A DNA stretch of 64,000 nucleotides from positions 187,500,298 through 187,564,297 of the forward strand of contig OZ038380.1 in NCBI GenBank assembly GCA_964036045.1. The letters are read 5' to 3'. Source of the stretch: Eutreptiella sp. 'Long Island Sound 2002' (taxonomy: Eukaryota > Euglenozoa > Euglenophyceae > Eutreptiales > Eutreptiaceae). The notes under the pieces are model-generated. The model was not told where the DNA came from and ran no database searches. It was given only the letters and a program-made list of their open reading frames with translations. The number at the start of each line of letters is the position of its first letter. Positions within the stretch are counted from its first letter, which is position 1. Shown in pieces: positions 33,801-42,363 of the stretch. A program made the position numbers and the translations under genes.

Positions 33801-34342
33801 CCGGGCGCCACGTGTACATGGCGAGCCCCCACCAGGGGCACCCCCGCCCGTCGTGGGACGACCTCATCGCCGCCTTCCACGACCACGGGATCCTCCCCGG
33901 CGACACGTGGCAGGAGGTCCAGCGGAAGACGCTTGGCAAGGACTACCGGCGCCGCGTCCGCGCCCGCTTGCTGGAGATCCGGGACCCCCTCCGACAGAGG
34001 TGGGACGACCTCTGGCTCCGCCATCTCGACCCTTGGTCGCCGCCCTCCCACCTCCCGCACACCTGCCGACTCTGCGGAGAGTGTGACACGGTGTCCTCCG
34101 CAGCAGCGACAGGCGCCAACAGGTGCGAGCGGTGCACCCAGGTAGCCGCGTGCCCCTGGCCCGAACCTCCCGCAGGTCCGCGCAGGCGCACAGAGGAGGA
34201 GGCCTTGCGCCGGCGCATCGAGGGGGCACACACCCCCTCACACGAACAGGCGGGCCCCGCGGGCGCTGCCCTTCTATGGATCCACGTGCACCTGCGGGAC
34301 CCCACATCCATTGCGCACCTGTCGCACGTGTTCGCCCCCTAA
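27896..34342 (+). CDS. LINE polyprotein: EEP endonuclease (partial), RT, RNase H, zinc fingers
   Basis: The open frame runs in from satellite at 27800, but LINE sequence starts at 27895. Domains in order: C-terminal part of an apurinic-type (EEP) endonuclease with GGGLLTAV, INVHGP, GDTN (~28208) and SDHLPV (~28444); RT at about 29.4-30.2 kb with DYRPIAL, FSFDARKAFD (motif A), GVQQGNPESPLLY (motif B), AYIDDLLV (motif C, ~30056) and MELNPRKC (motif D); RNase H-like domain at about 31.86-32.26 kb with SDASGGG, VDAEVILHLL and HHSDALLHKADWAA; a CCHC finger CLFCGGPEETPVHMHVGC at ~32581, as at LINE RT C-termini. A further ~560 residues end in a Cys-rich CRLCGECD ... CERC cluster (~34061-34140). It nicks the target, primes and copies the LINE RNA. 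The endonuclease N-terminus is lost, so this copy is inactive on its own. Confidence 0.9.
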   Translation, partial: GYTAYFSSRLAETGATSTSRGGGLLTAVSSKYVAEHEVLSFTEIVPGKAAALEIRTDGGGLTLINVHGPQAGCSPWAGRAAFWADIQMYATARSLGGRHPVIIAGDTNIYMDVPANPATEHFRAGWEACGFRRAAAGGEEDMTPTLHPSQHRVDTFLVNEPLLPWSLRESVWARGMAHPQVVGSDHLPVRLALPGLLSAAGHAAMPTPYSHTEGRLLPYDAEAAPVQHCLWAAVTAAQDEPSLAPWLGPAEQHDYGSMPAAAVGKVFEHLHATHDALARVVGRRQPSPAGTDPAEGDPPESGKQLQAAVLRYDTLAARAPAAYQADAARHGVRSEAALRLTEELQSVSPGFRPTTQGQLQEELERQAAALEEDIRQLRALLAADRKRAIKEFWRRHAPDIAQRWKAVRGAIEVEAPGPSGLWNVRVPNTQTLLTEAHDVMFAVRAFWRELYDKRPVDLPGFQAVLGRHVPRVPEGAWTQVQQYSMQDLKSALDKADGKAPGPNHVEARFIKALPAPVQWLLVHSYRAILRGAPPPMHWRDAHIWLSPKVPGSARLDDYRPIALGQLDMKLLTGPLTQRITEVLTRHGVVSDWQQGALPGSNTGPPLFMAQRQLQRGRPNYVFSFDARKAFDTAPHGALHLILRHLSVPPDVIDLLLFLHTCARLRIVTAHGLTQPVYMLRGVQQGNPESPLLYALLLEPLLRAQGHRLRPPGGAEHGLIQAYIDDLLVVAHTLQHFVEGVEAVAAYLGMMGMELNPRKCAMATTEGVPGLQLRLCPHLENPWHWVPAADSVPYLGLQLQPDGEFSLQRKHRLRLAAVHHWCLNTLAPPKVVQDVILAILGGVTQYVAPFIADDSDTARHLDHITVQVAKDRARYAFDASRDSLQDDRTLGLTRVPTRCQQAAVALVGTLVHHRATSVRAEVTKMFWEIAGAHGICPEVHYPVPEFATLAGGDWVQRIPRALAALGVGLYNPIECPRAAHVQLQSPPGKIVTLRTAKLRHRDTCRLTVPHATPWHGHHGPRHPFPDNDDPWPTAVRECLDQCADEHLHYCRHEQGPTNHPGWRDALAHLFHTTGTRDPRLRLVHPTRAKQDAHTGPRVTPDGLHLHVGGYRRRNGLSPPTRGAAYHPPAALMYILRDVLAESEHQEPNADVAWPEPLRPRPHAPTPLWLVTTDDQCTQAAGQAQLRAEWVIVQVGAGQPEPRGLPRGTALLVATGVPHDPHMAVHALEDRPGDTGHLVVHQRGGPAWLKEHVTALRSWASTIAGAEIRLHDHPAISPGDTRALSMDQLTHSHPDVRWHSTDLNAGWLSPTGYYWIPEAWGHTSSDASGGGPCKHATSVALAADLTRTWAVAISGTVPDGEGVAASLPLHYGAHRPWVHTVDAEVILHLLRHADRERTTGVPAGAAKVVNQMPLRWLRDGLCARGQHAGHPFWYVRATSHHSDALLHKADWAASQDTVLQNTPPDPGHAQLIVAGRDGHLDLRPPTMRVLGQVAQRAQTDHALTHRGHTPLGAAHATAYVHARDLTAAATNRRALRARDGHTPVQRRLRVRKERLSGVVILPQPCLFCGGPEETPVHMHVGCTHSRLLWPHYRQAVHEAARHLPPGDKALWVASWRSAGATWTEVFCSGLVPEDAEAQLRAITRYDPPGGTSVDDFLHHMLRLGDFAWELRNHRLEQLLRDPLSAAARAHRWLTAAEGDHPPPPPRPDKDFVASLRVVNGTLECPLQEGPHPYQDLPGGFSRHLQDALFPPWITGRGSMTAWEARIVGEEWAREWGRWCAATRAPETPAQRYAAIPLRGWGPDTRPRPTMVRGAGPDHPWDAATGGWLQAAPGPQTGWAGDVSSLVRTPVPPRIVLHTANVLRATEIRTWGHAAATVRWQPPEDGATQLTVAHFKAGGPVYDDALSRLGDTQGPLLLMFPTGIAAALRQELDGCEGLRVGWEAVADGTLLALLHRDTANGCQWDALTPHLTGRHVYMASPHQGHPRPSWDDLIAAFHDHGILPGDTWQEVQRKTLGKDYRRRVRARLLEIRDPLRQRWDDLWLRHLDPWSPPSHLPHTCRLCGECDTVSSAAATGANRCERCTQVAACPWPEPPAGPRRRTEEEALRRRIEGAHTPSHEQAGPAGAALLWIHVHLRDPTSIAHLSHVFAP

Positions 34343-34381
34343 CCCCCACCCGCCGCCGCCCTTTGCAGAGCCCGCAGCACC

Positions 34382-35614
34382 ATGCCACGCCGACGGGGGG
34401 ATGGGCCGGGGCACGCCAGGGCCCGCCGCAGAGCGCAGGAGGCGGCCGTCCGGGGCCTGGTGGCGGACGCGGTGGCGGAGGCAAAAGGAGCGCACGCTGC
34501 CGCACGGTGCGACCTGGAGGGCAGTGCGAGGGCCTTCCTCAACGAGACCGCCCTCCCGGCCGTCCGCGCCCTGAACGGAGCGGGAGCCCCTACGTTGCTC
34601 CCGGCAATGCACCGGATCGTGAACGCCGTCCGGCCGGGGCTCATCAGCCCGGAAGCGGCCCTCTACGGGCACTGGATGGAGTGGCGCGAGTCCATTCGGT
34701 CGGGCCGGCCCCTGTCCATGGGGGACGCCCTCCGGCTGACGGGAGCGGGGTCTGCCATGTCCCTCCGCAGTAGCGCCCCAGCCCTGCTGCACGCCCTCAG
34801 GACGCGCTACCCCGGGGACGCGGCCCCGTACCTGAACCAGGCGCGGGCCACGTACCCGGGGGGAGTGTCCGAGCTGGATGCGGCGCTCCACCTTCTACAC
34901 CCGCCGGACGAGGACCTGGAGGTGGGCGAGGTCACGGTGTTCGTGGAAGGCGCGGGCGAGGCGTCCGCCCGCCCCCGGCCGACCAACCCGGTGTATGACG
35001 GCACCGGGCCTACCCCCCCGTACGCCGTCGTCTACGAGGCGTTCCCCAGGGAGCCCACTTGGTGCCCCGCCCTCCCACCGGCGACGCACGCGCCCCGCGG
35101 CTGGGCTAACCCAGACCTGTCCCCCCCCCTCTCCAGGACCAGGGGTGCCCACCACAGGGGGCAGGTCCTCTGGCAAGAGTGCCCTGGCACCCCCCTCCTC
35201 CTCCTCGTCGTCGCGTCCCGCGGGGGCTCGGGGCGGATCCTGGGGATCACCCCCACCCACCTCTATGGGGCCACACCTGTACCCCGCCCCCCCCTCCCGG
35301 CGCCCGCGGCGCGGGACGGAGTACACACCTTCCTGCGCACACAGGAGGTCACCGCCGTTACGGGGGTCCATCTGGTGCGGCTGCCCCCGGCACCGCTCGA
35401 CGACCCCCGGGGGCCCAGGGCCCTGAGCCCCGTCCCAGACTGGGAGCTGTGGCGCGACGCGTGGGCCGCGTGGCTCCCCCGCCTCCCCTCCCAATGCCGG
35501 TGGATGACCGCGGACCCCCGGCCATGCGGGGCTGACGCCGCAGCCGGCCCCCCACCCCCTCCCCCCCCCCCCCCCGCAGAGCACCACACGGCACTGCCCA
35601 CGACACGGCACTGA
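34382..35614 (+). CDS. LINE second ORF, unknown function
   Basis: A 410-residue frame begins with ATG at 34382, 39 bases after the stop of the RT ORF. The N-terminus is basic (MPRRRGDGPGHARARRRAQE), followed by an Ala-rich probable helical part, a middle with short hydrophobic strands (LLLLVVASRGG), and a Pro-rich tail with a run of Pro. No known domain is recognised. It ends with TGA at 35612-35614, overlapping the ATG of the next ORF by one base. Placement downstream of RT is unusual, since LINE RNA-binding proteins usually precede it. Codon composition is as GC-rich as the RT ORF, so I take it as a real LINE gene. Confidence 0.65.
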   Translation: MPRRRGDGPGHARARRRAQEAAVRGLVADAVAEAKGAHAAARCDLEGSARAFLNETALPAVRALNGAGAPTLLPAMHRIVNAVRPGLISPEAALYGHWMEWRESIRSGRPLSMGDALRLTGAGSAMSLRSSAPALLHALRTRYPGDAAPYLNQARATYPGGVSELDAALHLLHPPDEDLEVGEVTVFVEGAGEASARPRPTNPVYDGTGPTPPYAVVYEAFPREPTWCPALPPATHAPRGWANPDLSPPLSRTRGAHHRGQVLWQECPGTPLLLLVVASRGGSGRILGITPTHLYGATPVPRPPLPAPAARDGVHTFLRTQEVTAVTGVHLVRLPPAPLDDPRGPRALSPVPDWELWRDAWAAWLPRLPSQCRWMTADPRPCGADAAAGPPPPPPPPPAEHHTALPTTRH

Positions 35615-37653
35615 TGCACCAGGAGGTAGTGGGAGGGGCGCGCCTGCCACCACGCATGCCTACCAGAGTGACAGTAATGGCAGACTCCGATGGGTCCCTC
35701 GGGCGGGACGACCGCCACCACCGCCGGTCCCGCTCCCGCTCCCCCGTCTCCTCCCCAGAGTGGACGGGGGAGACCCTCGCGGAGCGCGAGGAGCGGAGGC
35801 TGGCGGAGGCGGCGGTGGTCGGACCGCCGCTGCCGGCCCGGGAACCTGGGCCAGCCGAGACGGCCGCCCCCGCCGCCCAAGCGGCCAGCCCCGCCGCCCC
35901 GCCCCGCCCTGACGCGCAGGAGGCGGAGACCGCGGCGAGCCACGCCGCGGCCCCGGCCGCGGCCCCCGGCACACCGCCGGCAAGGGGGGCAGCGCAGGAG
36001 AGCAAGCAGGGCGCAAGAGGGGTTGCGACGGGCCCTGCACGGGCCGTGGGCGCCTCGCCGACGGCCGCCGCGGCAGCAGCGAAGACCGAGAAGGATGCGC
36101 GAGAGTCTGCGACCGCGGCCACGGGCGCCTCGTCGGCGGCCGCCGCGGCAGCGAAGGAGAGTGCGGAGGGCGCGAGAGGGGCTGCGGCCCCTGGCACGCC
36201 GCGCAAGCGGGGGAAGAACCCCGCACGGGCCGCGGACGCCTCGCCGGCGGCCGCCGCAGCAGCGGCAGTGGGCAGGGAGAGCGAGAAGTACCGTGCCCAC
36301 GCCAGCCCCGCCCACACCCACACCAGCCCCCCCAAGCCGTACCCCCCCAAGCCCTTCCCCCCGGGGCGGGAGCGGCATGACCGCCCCCCGAAGCGCGAGC
36401 GCTCACCGCCGGGCGTCACGCTGCCGCAACTGCAAAGGCAGCGGGACGCCCGGCGAGTGGTCCAGGAAGGGCGCAGCGGCGAGGGGGAGGGGAGCGGCGG
36501 ACGGAGTGACAGGCAGGGGGCAGGGGAGGGGTCGGGGCACGGGAAGGGCGCGCGGGAGCGCGGGCAGGAGGCCCAGGTGCAGGGGACGGAGCGAGGGGTG
36601 GTGGGAGAGCGAGCGGGCCGGGGCGTGGTGGACGAGAGGCGGGACCCGCGACGCGGGCAGGGGGTCGGGGAGGGGCCAGGGCACGGGAAGGGTGTTCAGG
36701 GGCGCGGGCAGGGTACCCAGGCGCAGGGGGCTGGACAAGGGGGGATGGGAGAGCGAGCGGGCCGGGGTGTGGGGGACGAGAGGCGGGACCCGCGACATGG
36801 GCACGGGACCGGAAAGGGGCCCAAGGGCAAGGGCAAGGGCAAGGGCAAGGGCCCCAAGGGACAGGAGGGACGGGGCACGGGAGCCCAGGGGGGAGGGCGG
36901 GGCGGGGGGAGGGGGGCAGAGGGCGGGGCACCCCCGCAGCCGGAAGTGCAGCCGGTGAGGTGCATCCCCCCCGGCATCCAACAGATGCCGGCACACCACA
37001 CCTACCACCACCACCACCACCACCACCACCACCTCTACAACATCGACCCTGACGCCGGCGAGCTCATCCCCCCCCAACCCCCACGACACCAGCACCAGCA
37101 AGCCCCCCCCGCGCCGAGGGCGGAGCCGGCGCGGGTGGCCTCGGCGGAGGGGGGACGGGGCGTGGCATCGGCGCCGCAGGTGCAGGAGCAGCGAGGGGGG
37201 CCGGCACAGGGGGCGGAGGAGAGCCGGCCGTGGAACGTGGACTGGGGCGCAGTCCCGGACCCGCTGGGGGGGGAGACCCTCCCTCTGGTGGGGGAAGTGT
37301 ACGGGTGGTTGTGCTGGGCCAACCAGGGGACCTCCAGGAGGTCGCGGAACCGGCCCTTCGATGCCGTGCTCCTCCGGAGGGACGGAGGACACCGGGAGGC
37401 ACCCCCGGGGGGGTGGGCGGCACCAGGGGACCACGAGAGGGTCCTCAGGTCAGTGATCCGGGCGGCGTGGCCCGACAGGGAGCCGACGTGGCCGGCCTTC
37501 CTGGAGGGGGGGGCGGTGCTCCGCATCACGGATGCGGACGCCAACAACTGGCTCCCCCGGGCTCTGCGTAGCGCCCTCGCCCACTGGCGCTACCGCCGGC
37601 ACAACCCGCCGCCGCCGCAGCCCCAGCCCCCACACAAGCGGCGGCGCAAGTGA
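35614..37653 (+). CDS. LINE third ORF, low-complexity basic protein with His run and C-terminal NLS
   Basis: A 679-residue frame starts at the ATG overlapping the previous stop (TGATG). It has an RS-type stretch (HHRRSRSRSPVSSPEW), a long Ala/Pro region, then Gly/Arg/Lys-rich sequence with two copies of a ~48-residue repeat (about 36.53-36.67 and 36.67-36.82 kb; GERAGRG and DERRDPR in each) and KGKGKGKGKG. A run of ten His is coded at about 37008-37033. The last ~150 residues are less biased and may be a folded domain (GEVYGWLCWANQG, PFDAVLLRRDGG, TDADANNWLPRALRSALAHW). It ends in KRRRK, a possible nuclear localisation signal. RNA or DNA binding is plausible from charge; no family is recognised. 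Confidence 0.6.
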   Translation: MHQEVVGGARLPPRMPTRVTVMADSDGSLGRDDRHHRRSRSRSPVSSPEWTGETLAEREERRLAEAAVVGPPLPAREPGPAETAAPAAQAASPAAPPRPDAQEAETAASHAAAPAAAPGTPPARGAAQESKQGARGVATGPARAVGASPTAAAAAAKTEKDARESATAATGASSAAAAAAKESAEGARGAAAPGTPRKRGKNPARAADASPAAAAAAAVGRESEKYRAHASPAHTHTSPPKPYPPKPFPPGRERHDRPPKRERSPPGVTLPQLQRQRDARRVVQEGRSGEGEGSGGRSDRQGAGEGSGHGKGARERGQEAQVQGTERGVVGERAGRGVVDERRDPRRGQGVGEGPGHGKGVQGRGQGTQAQGAGQGGMGERAGRGVGDERRDPRHGHGTGKGPKGKGKGKGKGPKGQEGRGTGAQGGGRGGGRGAEGGAPPQPEVQPVRCIPPGIQQMPAHHTYHHHHHHHHHLYNIDPDAGELIPPQPPRHQHQQAPPAPRAEPARVASAEGGRGVASAPQVQEQRGGPAQGAEESRPWNVDWGAVPDPLGGETLPLVGEVYGWLCWANQGTSRRSRNRPFDAVLLRRDGGHREAPPGGWAAPGDHERVLRSVIRAAWPDREPTWPAFLEGGAVLRITDADANNWLPRALRSALAHWRYRRHNPPPPQPQPPHKRRRK

Positions 37654-37796
37654 AGGCCCAGACGGCGGGCACGGGAGGGGGGGATGGGCCCCCTGACCCA
37701 CGCCCCCCCCACGGTACGGCACGACGTGCGGGGATGCGCCGCCACCCGCGGGAGGGAGTGCGGGGGCGCCAAGCGCGGGGAGGAACCGGCTGCCCC

Positions 37797-38757
37797 GCAA
37801 CCTGCTAACCACTGGCCGCTAACCATCAGCCACCCCCGGCCGGCCGGCGCCGCGCGGCAACGGCCGGGGAGGAGAGGGCCCCGGCGAGGGCCTGCGCGGG
37901 CATCCAGCTCTCGGTAGGGGCTGGCCCCCGGGACCGGGGCCGCCATGCCGCCCCCGCCCCCCCCCAACGTGCACGACGGAGCAGGAAGGAGGCCGCGCCC
38001 CACATGACCCTCCCGTAACCACAGCCCGCTCCGAGGTGACGGAGGGAGGGTGTCAAGTCAGATGAGGCCCCCAGGGGGGCGGTCCACGGGCCGCCCCTCA
38101 CCCCCCCCACCACGGGGCGGCACTTCAGCCCCGACCGCAAGCGCGCGCCGGAAGGGAGAGCACCGGCGACACGGAGAGAGCCGGGAAGGAGTACCACAGG
38201 CCGCCGCCTGGAACGAGAGCAGGGAGGCCGCGGCGCGACACCCCCCCCCCCCCCCCGCCCCCCCGCCGGCCCGCCGGCCGCAGGGGCCCCGGCCCCCACC
38301 CCCCGAGGCTGAAGGGACGGACCCCCCCGCCCGAGAGGGGAGCCGGAGTGTGACCCGCCCCGACGCCCCAGCCGCCGGCTCCAATGGGGGCCGCGAAGAG
38401 CAAGTGGGCCCGCGCCTGCGCACCGGGACGCCGCGCAGATCGTGCCCAGAGAAACCGGGTGGGCGCGAACCGGAATGGTATGGGTGGCCACGCCCCCCAT
38501 GGACAGCACGACGCCAAGGGACGCCCGCTTTGTTACCTACCCAGGGAAGGCGGCCCCGCAACCCGCTAACCACTGACCGCTGACCCTCACGGCCACCCCC
38601 GGCCGGCCAGCGCCGCGCGGCAACGGCCGGGAAATGAGGGGCCCCAGGGAGGGACTGCGGGAGGATCCGGCACTCGGTAGAGGGGGGCGGGGGAAGGGCG
38701 CGACCCCCCTGGCCGATGGCTGGCCCCCGGGGCTGGGACCGCCAAGCCGCCCCCCCC

Positions 38758-38801
<44 letters not shown>

Positions 38802-39565
38802 GCCGACAGGGGGCATCGCCAGGGAACCGGAGGACCCCCCCCCACTCCCCCCCCCCCCCCTCCCACACAGGCCCGGGAGCAGGCGGGGTGGCCCCCCCCC
38901 CCCCCCCCCCGCACCCACCCCAGCTGGGGAGCCACAGGCGCGGCCCTCCGCCCCCCCAGGGCCGGGGGGGCGCCCCCACCCACAGGAGGAACGGCGACAC
39001 GGTAAGGGCGGCGGCGGCTGGACCTGCCCCCACGGACCCAAACCGGCGTGCCGGAGCAACGCGCACAACGGAGCACGAAGGAGGCCGCGCCCCACATGAC
39101 CCTCCCGTGACCACAGCCCACTCCGAGGGGAAGGAGGGGGGGTTTGCAGGTCAGCCGGGGCCCCCAGGGGAGCGGTCCACGGGCCGCCCCTCACCCCCCC
39201 CCGCCCCGGGGCGGCACGTCAGCCCCGACCGCACGCGCGCGCCGGAGGGGAGGGCCAGAAAGGGGTACCACAGGCCGCCGCCCGGAACGAGAGCGGGGAG
39301 GCCGCAGCGCGACACCCCCCCCGAGGCAAGGGGAATGGGCCCCCCCACCCGAGAGGGGGGCCGGAGTGTGACCCGCCCCCCCCGCTCCGGCCGCCGGCCC
39401 ACAAGGGGGCCGCGAAGAACAAACGGGCCCACGCCTGCGCACAGGGACGCCGCACAGATCGTACCCGGAGAGGCTGGGTGAACACGAACCGGAGTGGTAT
39501 GGGGGGCCACGCCCCCCATGGACGGCGCAACGCCAGTGACGCCCGCTTTGTTGCCTGCCCAGGGA
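37797..39565 (+). repeat. Imperfect ~0.76-1.0 kb tandem duplication in LINE 3' region
   Basis: Two diverged copies: about 37797-38558 and 38559-39565. Shared landmarks include CGCTAACCACTG-type text (37803 and 38563), CCGCGCCCCACATGACCCTC (~37993 and ~39086), CAGCCCCGACCGCA (~38127 and ~39222) and GCCACGCCCCCCATGGAC (~38489 and ~39507). The second copy carries about 330 extra bases made largely of C and T homopolymers (about 38740-39060). ORFs predicted here on both strands are GC-composition artefacts. Confidence 0.7.
38749..38800. repeat. Poly(C)-poly(T) tract in LINE 3' region
   Basis: A run of C is followed directly by 35 T (38766-38800). On the opposite strand this is A35 then a G run, which could be a reverse-inserted poly(A) end. 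Further C runs occur at about 38838-38860 and 38891-38910. Length may be unreliable in the assembly. Confidence 0.8.
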
Positions 39566-40703
39566 AGGCAGAGGGACGGAAAGAGACAGAGCGACCCCCC
39601 GCCCTACAGTCAGTCGGCGACCCGGTGGTGCTACTGCCCGCCTCTTACCCCAGTGCACGTCAGTCGGCGATCCAACGCACCCCACCCAGCCCCCTCCCCA
39701 GTCCCGACCCCGTGCGCGTGGACTGCGCGTGGACGGCGCACAGCCCCACCCTCAAGGCAGGATACATAGCCGACGACACCCCTCAGCGGCGTAAGAGACT
39801 CCCGCGGACGAGGGCACCCCCCCGGGGACGCCCAGCCGCCGCCCCCGCAACCCCAAGCCAAGTAGGGGGGAACCGGGACCGGACCGCCCCCCCCCAAGCA
39901 CGCCAGACGGAGCACGGGACCGGGGCAGGACACGCGGAGGGGCACGGACCACATGGAACGGCCCTACCAGCGCCCAGTGCCGGGACCACGCGAGATGCGC
40001 GCGCCACACCACCCAGCGGGGAGCGGACACCGCGAGAGCGCGAGCGCACACACACGAAAAGGACACGCGGGGACCACCAGAAGGGCAACCGGACCGAGCG
40101 CGCGGAACGCACAGACCACCTGGAATGGCGTACCAGCGAGCGAGGGTAAGGGACACCCGGACGGGACGGCCCGCCACACGCAACGCGGGATACGCGGGGC
40201 GGGAAGGGGGAAGAAGGGGAAACACAACACCAGGTACCGGCCCGAACCCCCCCGAACCGGCCGCGAGCGCCGCGCACACACAGACGGGACACTGCACCCG
40301 CCAAGGCAGTAGTGACGCACAGCGCCACGCCCCAACCCCTAGGCTAGGCAGCCACCGCGCCAGCCCAAGGGGGTCCCACTGGCGACAAGCCAGTAGCACG
40401 GGCCCGGCGGCGCCGGTGCCCCGGGCGACCACGCATTAGGGGGGCGACGCAGTGGGTAAGCGCCCGCGGCCACGGCTGCGAATTGATGCACTGACCGGGG
40501 AGTGGCGAAACGGGGACGCCGGGGAAGGACGGGGCTCCGAGCTCTGTGAACCCGGGGGACTCCGCCACCAGGCAGGAGGTGCGTCTTGGAGGGCCCCCCA
40601 CTAGGACCCGGTGGGGAGGATATCACCTGGCCCGACCAGGTGGCCCCCCGGGGCCGAAAGGCGTCTAGTACCCGCAAAATCAAACCTCAAACCTCAAACC
40701 TCA

Positions 40704-41808
40704 AACTAGTGCGAATGCCCGCGCTTGGAGCGCGGGCCATATCACCATATCACCATAGCACGATATCTCACACCACACCGCATTTCACATACCCAATACA
40801 ACACACCTCATGTCCCGTACCTCATATCCCGTGCCACCTGACTCATGTCTCAAACATCATATCCCGTAGTCTATGAGTGGAACCTACCCCTCCTAAACTG
40901 TACTCTGACACCACATTTGACACCGCGATTCGCATAATCCATATTTCCAAACACATCACCCATACCTCACACTGTGTACAACATACCGCATATCCCGTAC
41001 CTCGTATCCCGTACCTCATGACTCATGTCTCAAACCTCATATCCCGTACTCTATGAGCGAGAGAACTGTCGCCACTGCTGCCTGTTGGCTAAAATCGCCA
41101 AAAGTGAACAGGCGGGACTATTCGTGCAGATACCCGGATAATCGATTGTACAGTACATACAGATTTTTGAAACACGTGATTCCATGATTTCAGATCGATT
41201 TCTCGTGCCAGAAATCGAAATCGCAAATCCGCAAGATGCCATTTGACGGGCACGCGCGCGCGCCAGCAGCAGCGTCCACAATTGGGAGGATTTTTTGGGT
41301 ATGACGAACGACGACGAACGAACGAACGAACGAACGAACCTTACCACAATTAAATATATTAACTAGTGCGAATGCCCGCGCTTGAAGCGCGGGCCATATC
41401 ACCGTATCACCATAGCACCATATCTCACACTGCACCGCATTTCACATACCCAATACAACACACCTCATGTCCCGTACCTCATATCGGCGTGCCACCTGAC
41501 TCATGTCTCAAACATCATATCCCGTACTCTATGAGTAAAATATACCCCTCCTAAGCTGTACTCTGACACCGGATTTCACACCGCGATTTGCATAATCCAT
41601 ATTCCCAAACACATCACCCATGCCTCACACTGTGTACAACATACCGCATATCCCATACCGGGTATCCCGTACCTCATGACTCATGTCTCAAACCTCATAT
41701 CCCGTACTCTATAAGCGAGAGGGCCACTGCTGCCTGTTGGCTAAAATCGCCAAAAGTCAACAGGCGGGATTCTTCGTGCAGATACCCGGATAATCGATTG
41801 TACAGTAC
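40704..41808. repeat. Satellite array, block III
   Basis: It continues the unit interrupted by the LINE. It matches 24035-25139 nearly base for base at a constant offset of 16669, including the CGAACGAACGAACGAACGAA variant of the microsatellite. It contains CTAG/palindrome starts at 40706 and 41363. It ends at the AGTAC duplicated by gypsy element 2. Confidence 0.9.
41804..41808. repeat. Target-site duplication of element 2, left
   Basis: AGTAC at 41804-41808 is repeated at 52565-52569. The equivalent uninterrupted satellite site is 25135-25139. Confidence 0.85.
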
Positions 41809-42347
41809 TGAAAGTGCTGCCCTGGGTCGTTTTGGGTGCCGGAGGGCTCGGGGCCGGCAAGACCAGTGGGGCAGGCACGCGAGGAGTCTCACTGGATGTT
41901 GTTATTGGGGGTAGAACCGGATACTCGGACACCAACAGAGGCGAGAGCAGCGACAACAGAAGCAAGGTCCATGCTGATTGTTATCCGTTATCCGGCAGAA
42001 AATCCCAGTCTATGAAGAAAATTGAGGCGAATTATTCTAAATACATCTGAGTGTCCAAAACTGTATGAAAAGATTTAAATAATCCAATTATGTAAAAATG
42101 TTTGGCCGATCTGGCCAGCGAGCGCGCGTCAGCGGCAAATGGCGATTCCAGCTAAAATAGCGGAACGCGGCGGATTTACGGGAAATGGACCGCGGAATCA
42201 AATCCGGCATATCAGAAATATATAGGAAATATCCTGTGACTGAGCTGCGAGGCGGCAATTCCGCCGAAGCAAAGAAAATGACCAAAATGTAGCCAATCTG
42301 GACAGAATGTCTGAAAATCTGAGCAGATGGGGCTAGCCGCACTTACA
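41809..42347 (-). repeat. 3' LTR of element 2 (539 bp)
   Basis: It begins TGAAAGTGCTGCC and ends CCGCACTTACA on the plus strand. It matches 52033-52564 except for five substitutions and a GTTATCC duplication at about 41984. It provides the polyadenylation end of the transcript in minus orientation. Confidence 0.95.
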
Positions 42348-42363
42348 CTCCCCCTCCAAAAAC
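42348..42363 (-). other. Polypurine tract of element 2
   Basis: On the minus strand GTTTTTGGAGGGGGAG directly precedes the 3' LTR start TGTAAGTGCGG, the standard place for the plus-strand primer of an LTR retrotransposon. Confidence 0.85.

Larger units (their letters stand above)
27895..40703 (+). mobile_element. LINE (non-LTR retrotransposon), 5'-truncated, 12.8 kb
   Basis: Bounded by 12-bp direct repeats inside the satellite and ending in a short AAACCTC tail. Both are marks of target-primed reverse transcription. It starts abruptly inside the endonuclease domain, so the 5' end is missing. It carries three consecutive ORFs (27896-34342, 34382-35614, 35614-37653), then about 3 kb of GC-rich 3' region with an internal tandem duplication. 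It is far more GC-rich than the satellite around it. Comparison of higher-order copies gives an insertion of about 12.82 kb, matching the direct measurement. Even truncated it is longer than most LINEs (usually 4-8 kb). Confidence 0.9.
37654..40703 (+). other. LINE 3' untranslated region and AAACCTC tail
   Basis: About 3 kb after the third ORF without a supported gene. It ends at 40703 with about three and a half copies of AAACCTC (from 40677), the likely tail at which reverse transcription started. The 12-bp target duplication follows at 40704-40715. Confidence 0.7.

Noticed and set aside
27872-39685. Long antisense and alternative-frame ORFs within the LINE
   Set aside because: High GC removes stop codons in all frames. 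Only the three plus-strand frames have domain motifs, ordered starts and a consistent layout.
40441-40520. tRNA-like text near the LINE 3' end (GCAGTGGGTAAGCGCC)
   Set aside because: Only a partial A-box and no usable B-box; may be chance in GC-rich sequence.
40677-40703. AAACCTC repeats as telomeric DNA
   Set aside because: The unit is not a known telomere repeat, there are only three to four copies, and the position is the LINE tail before the target duplication.
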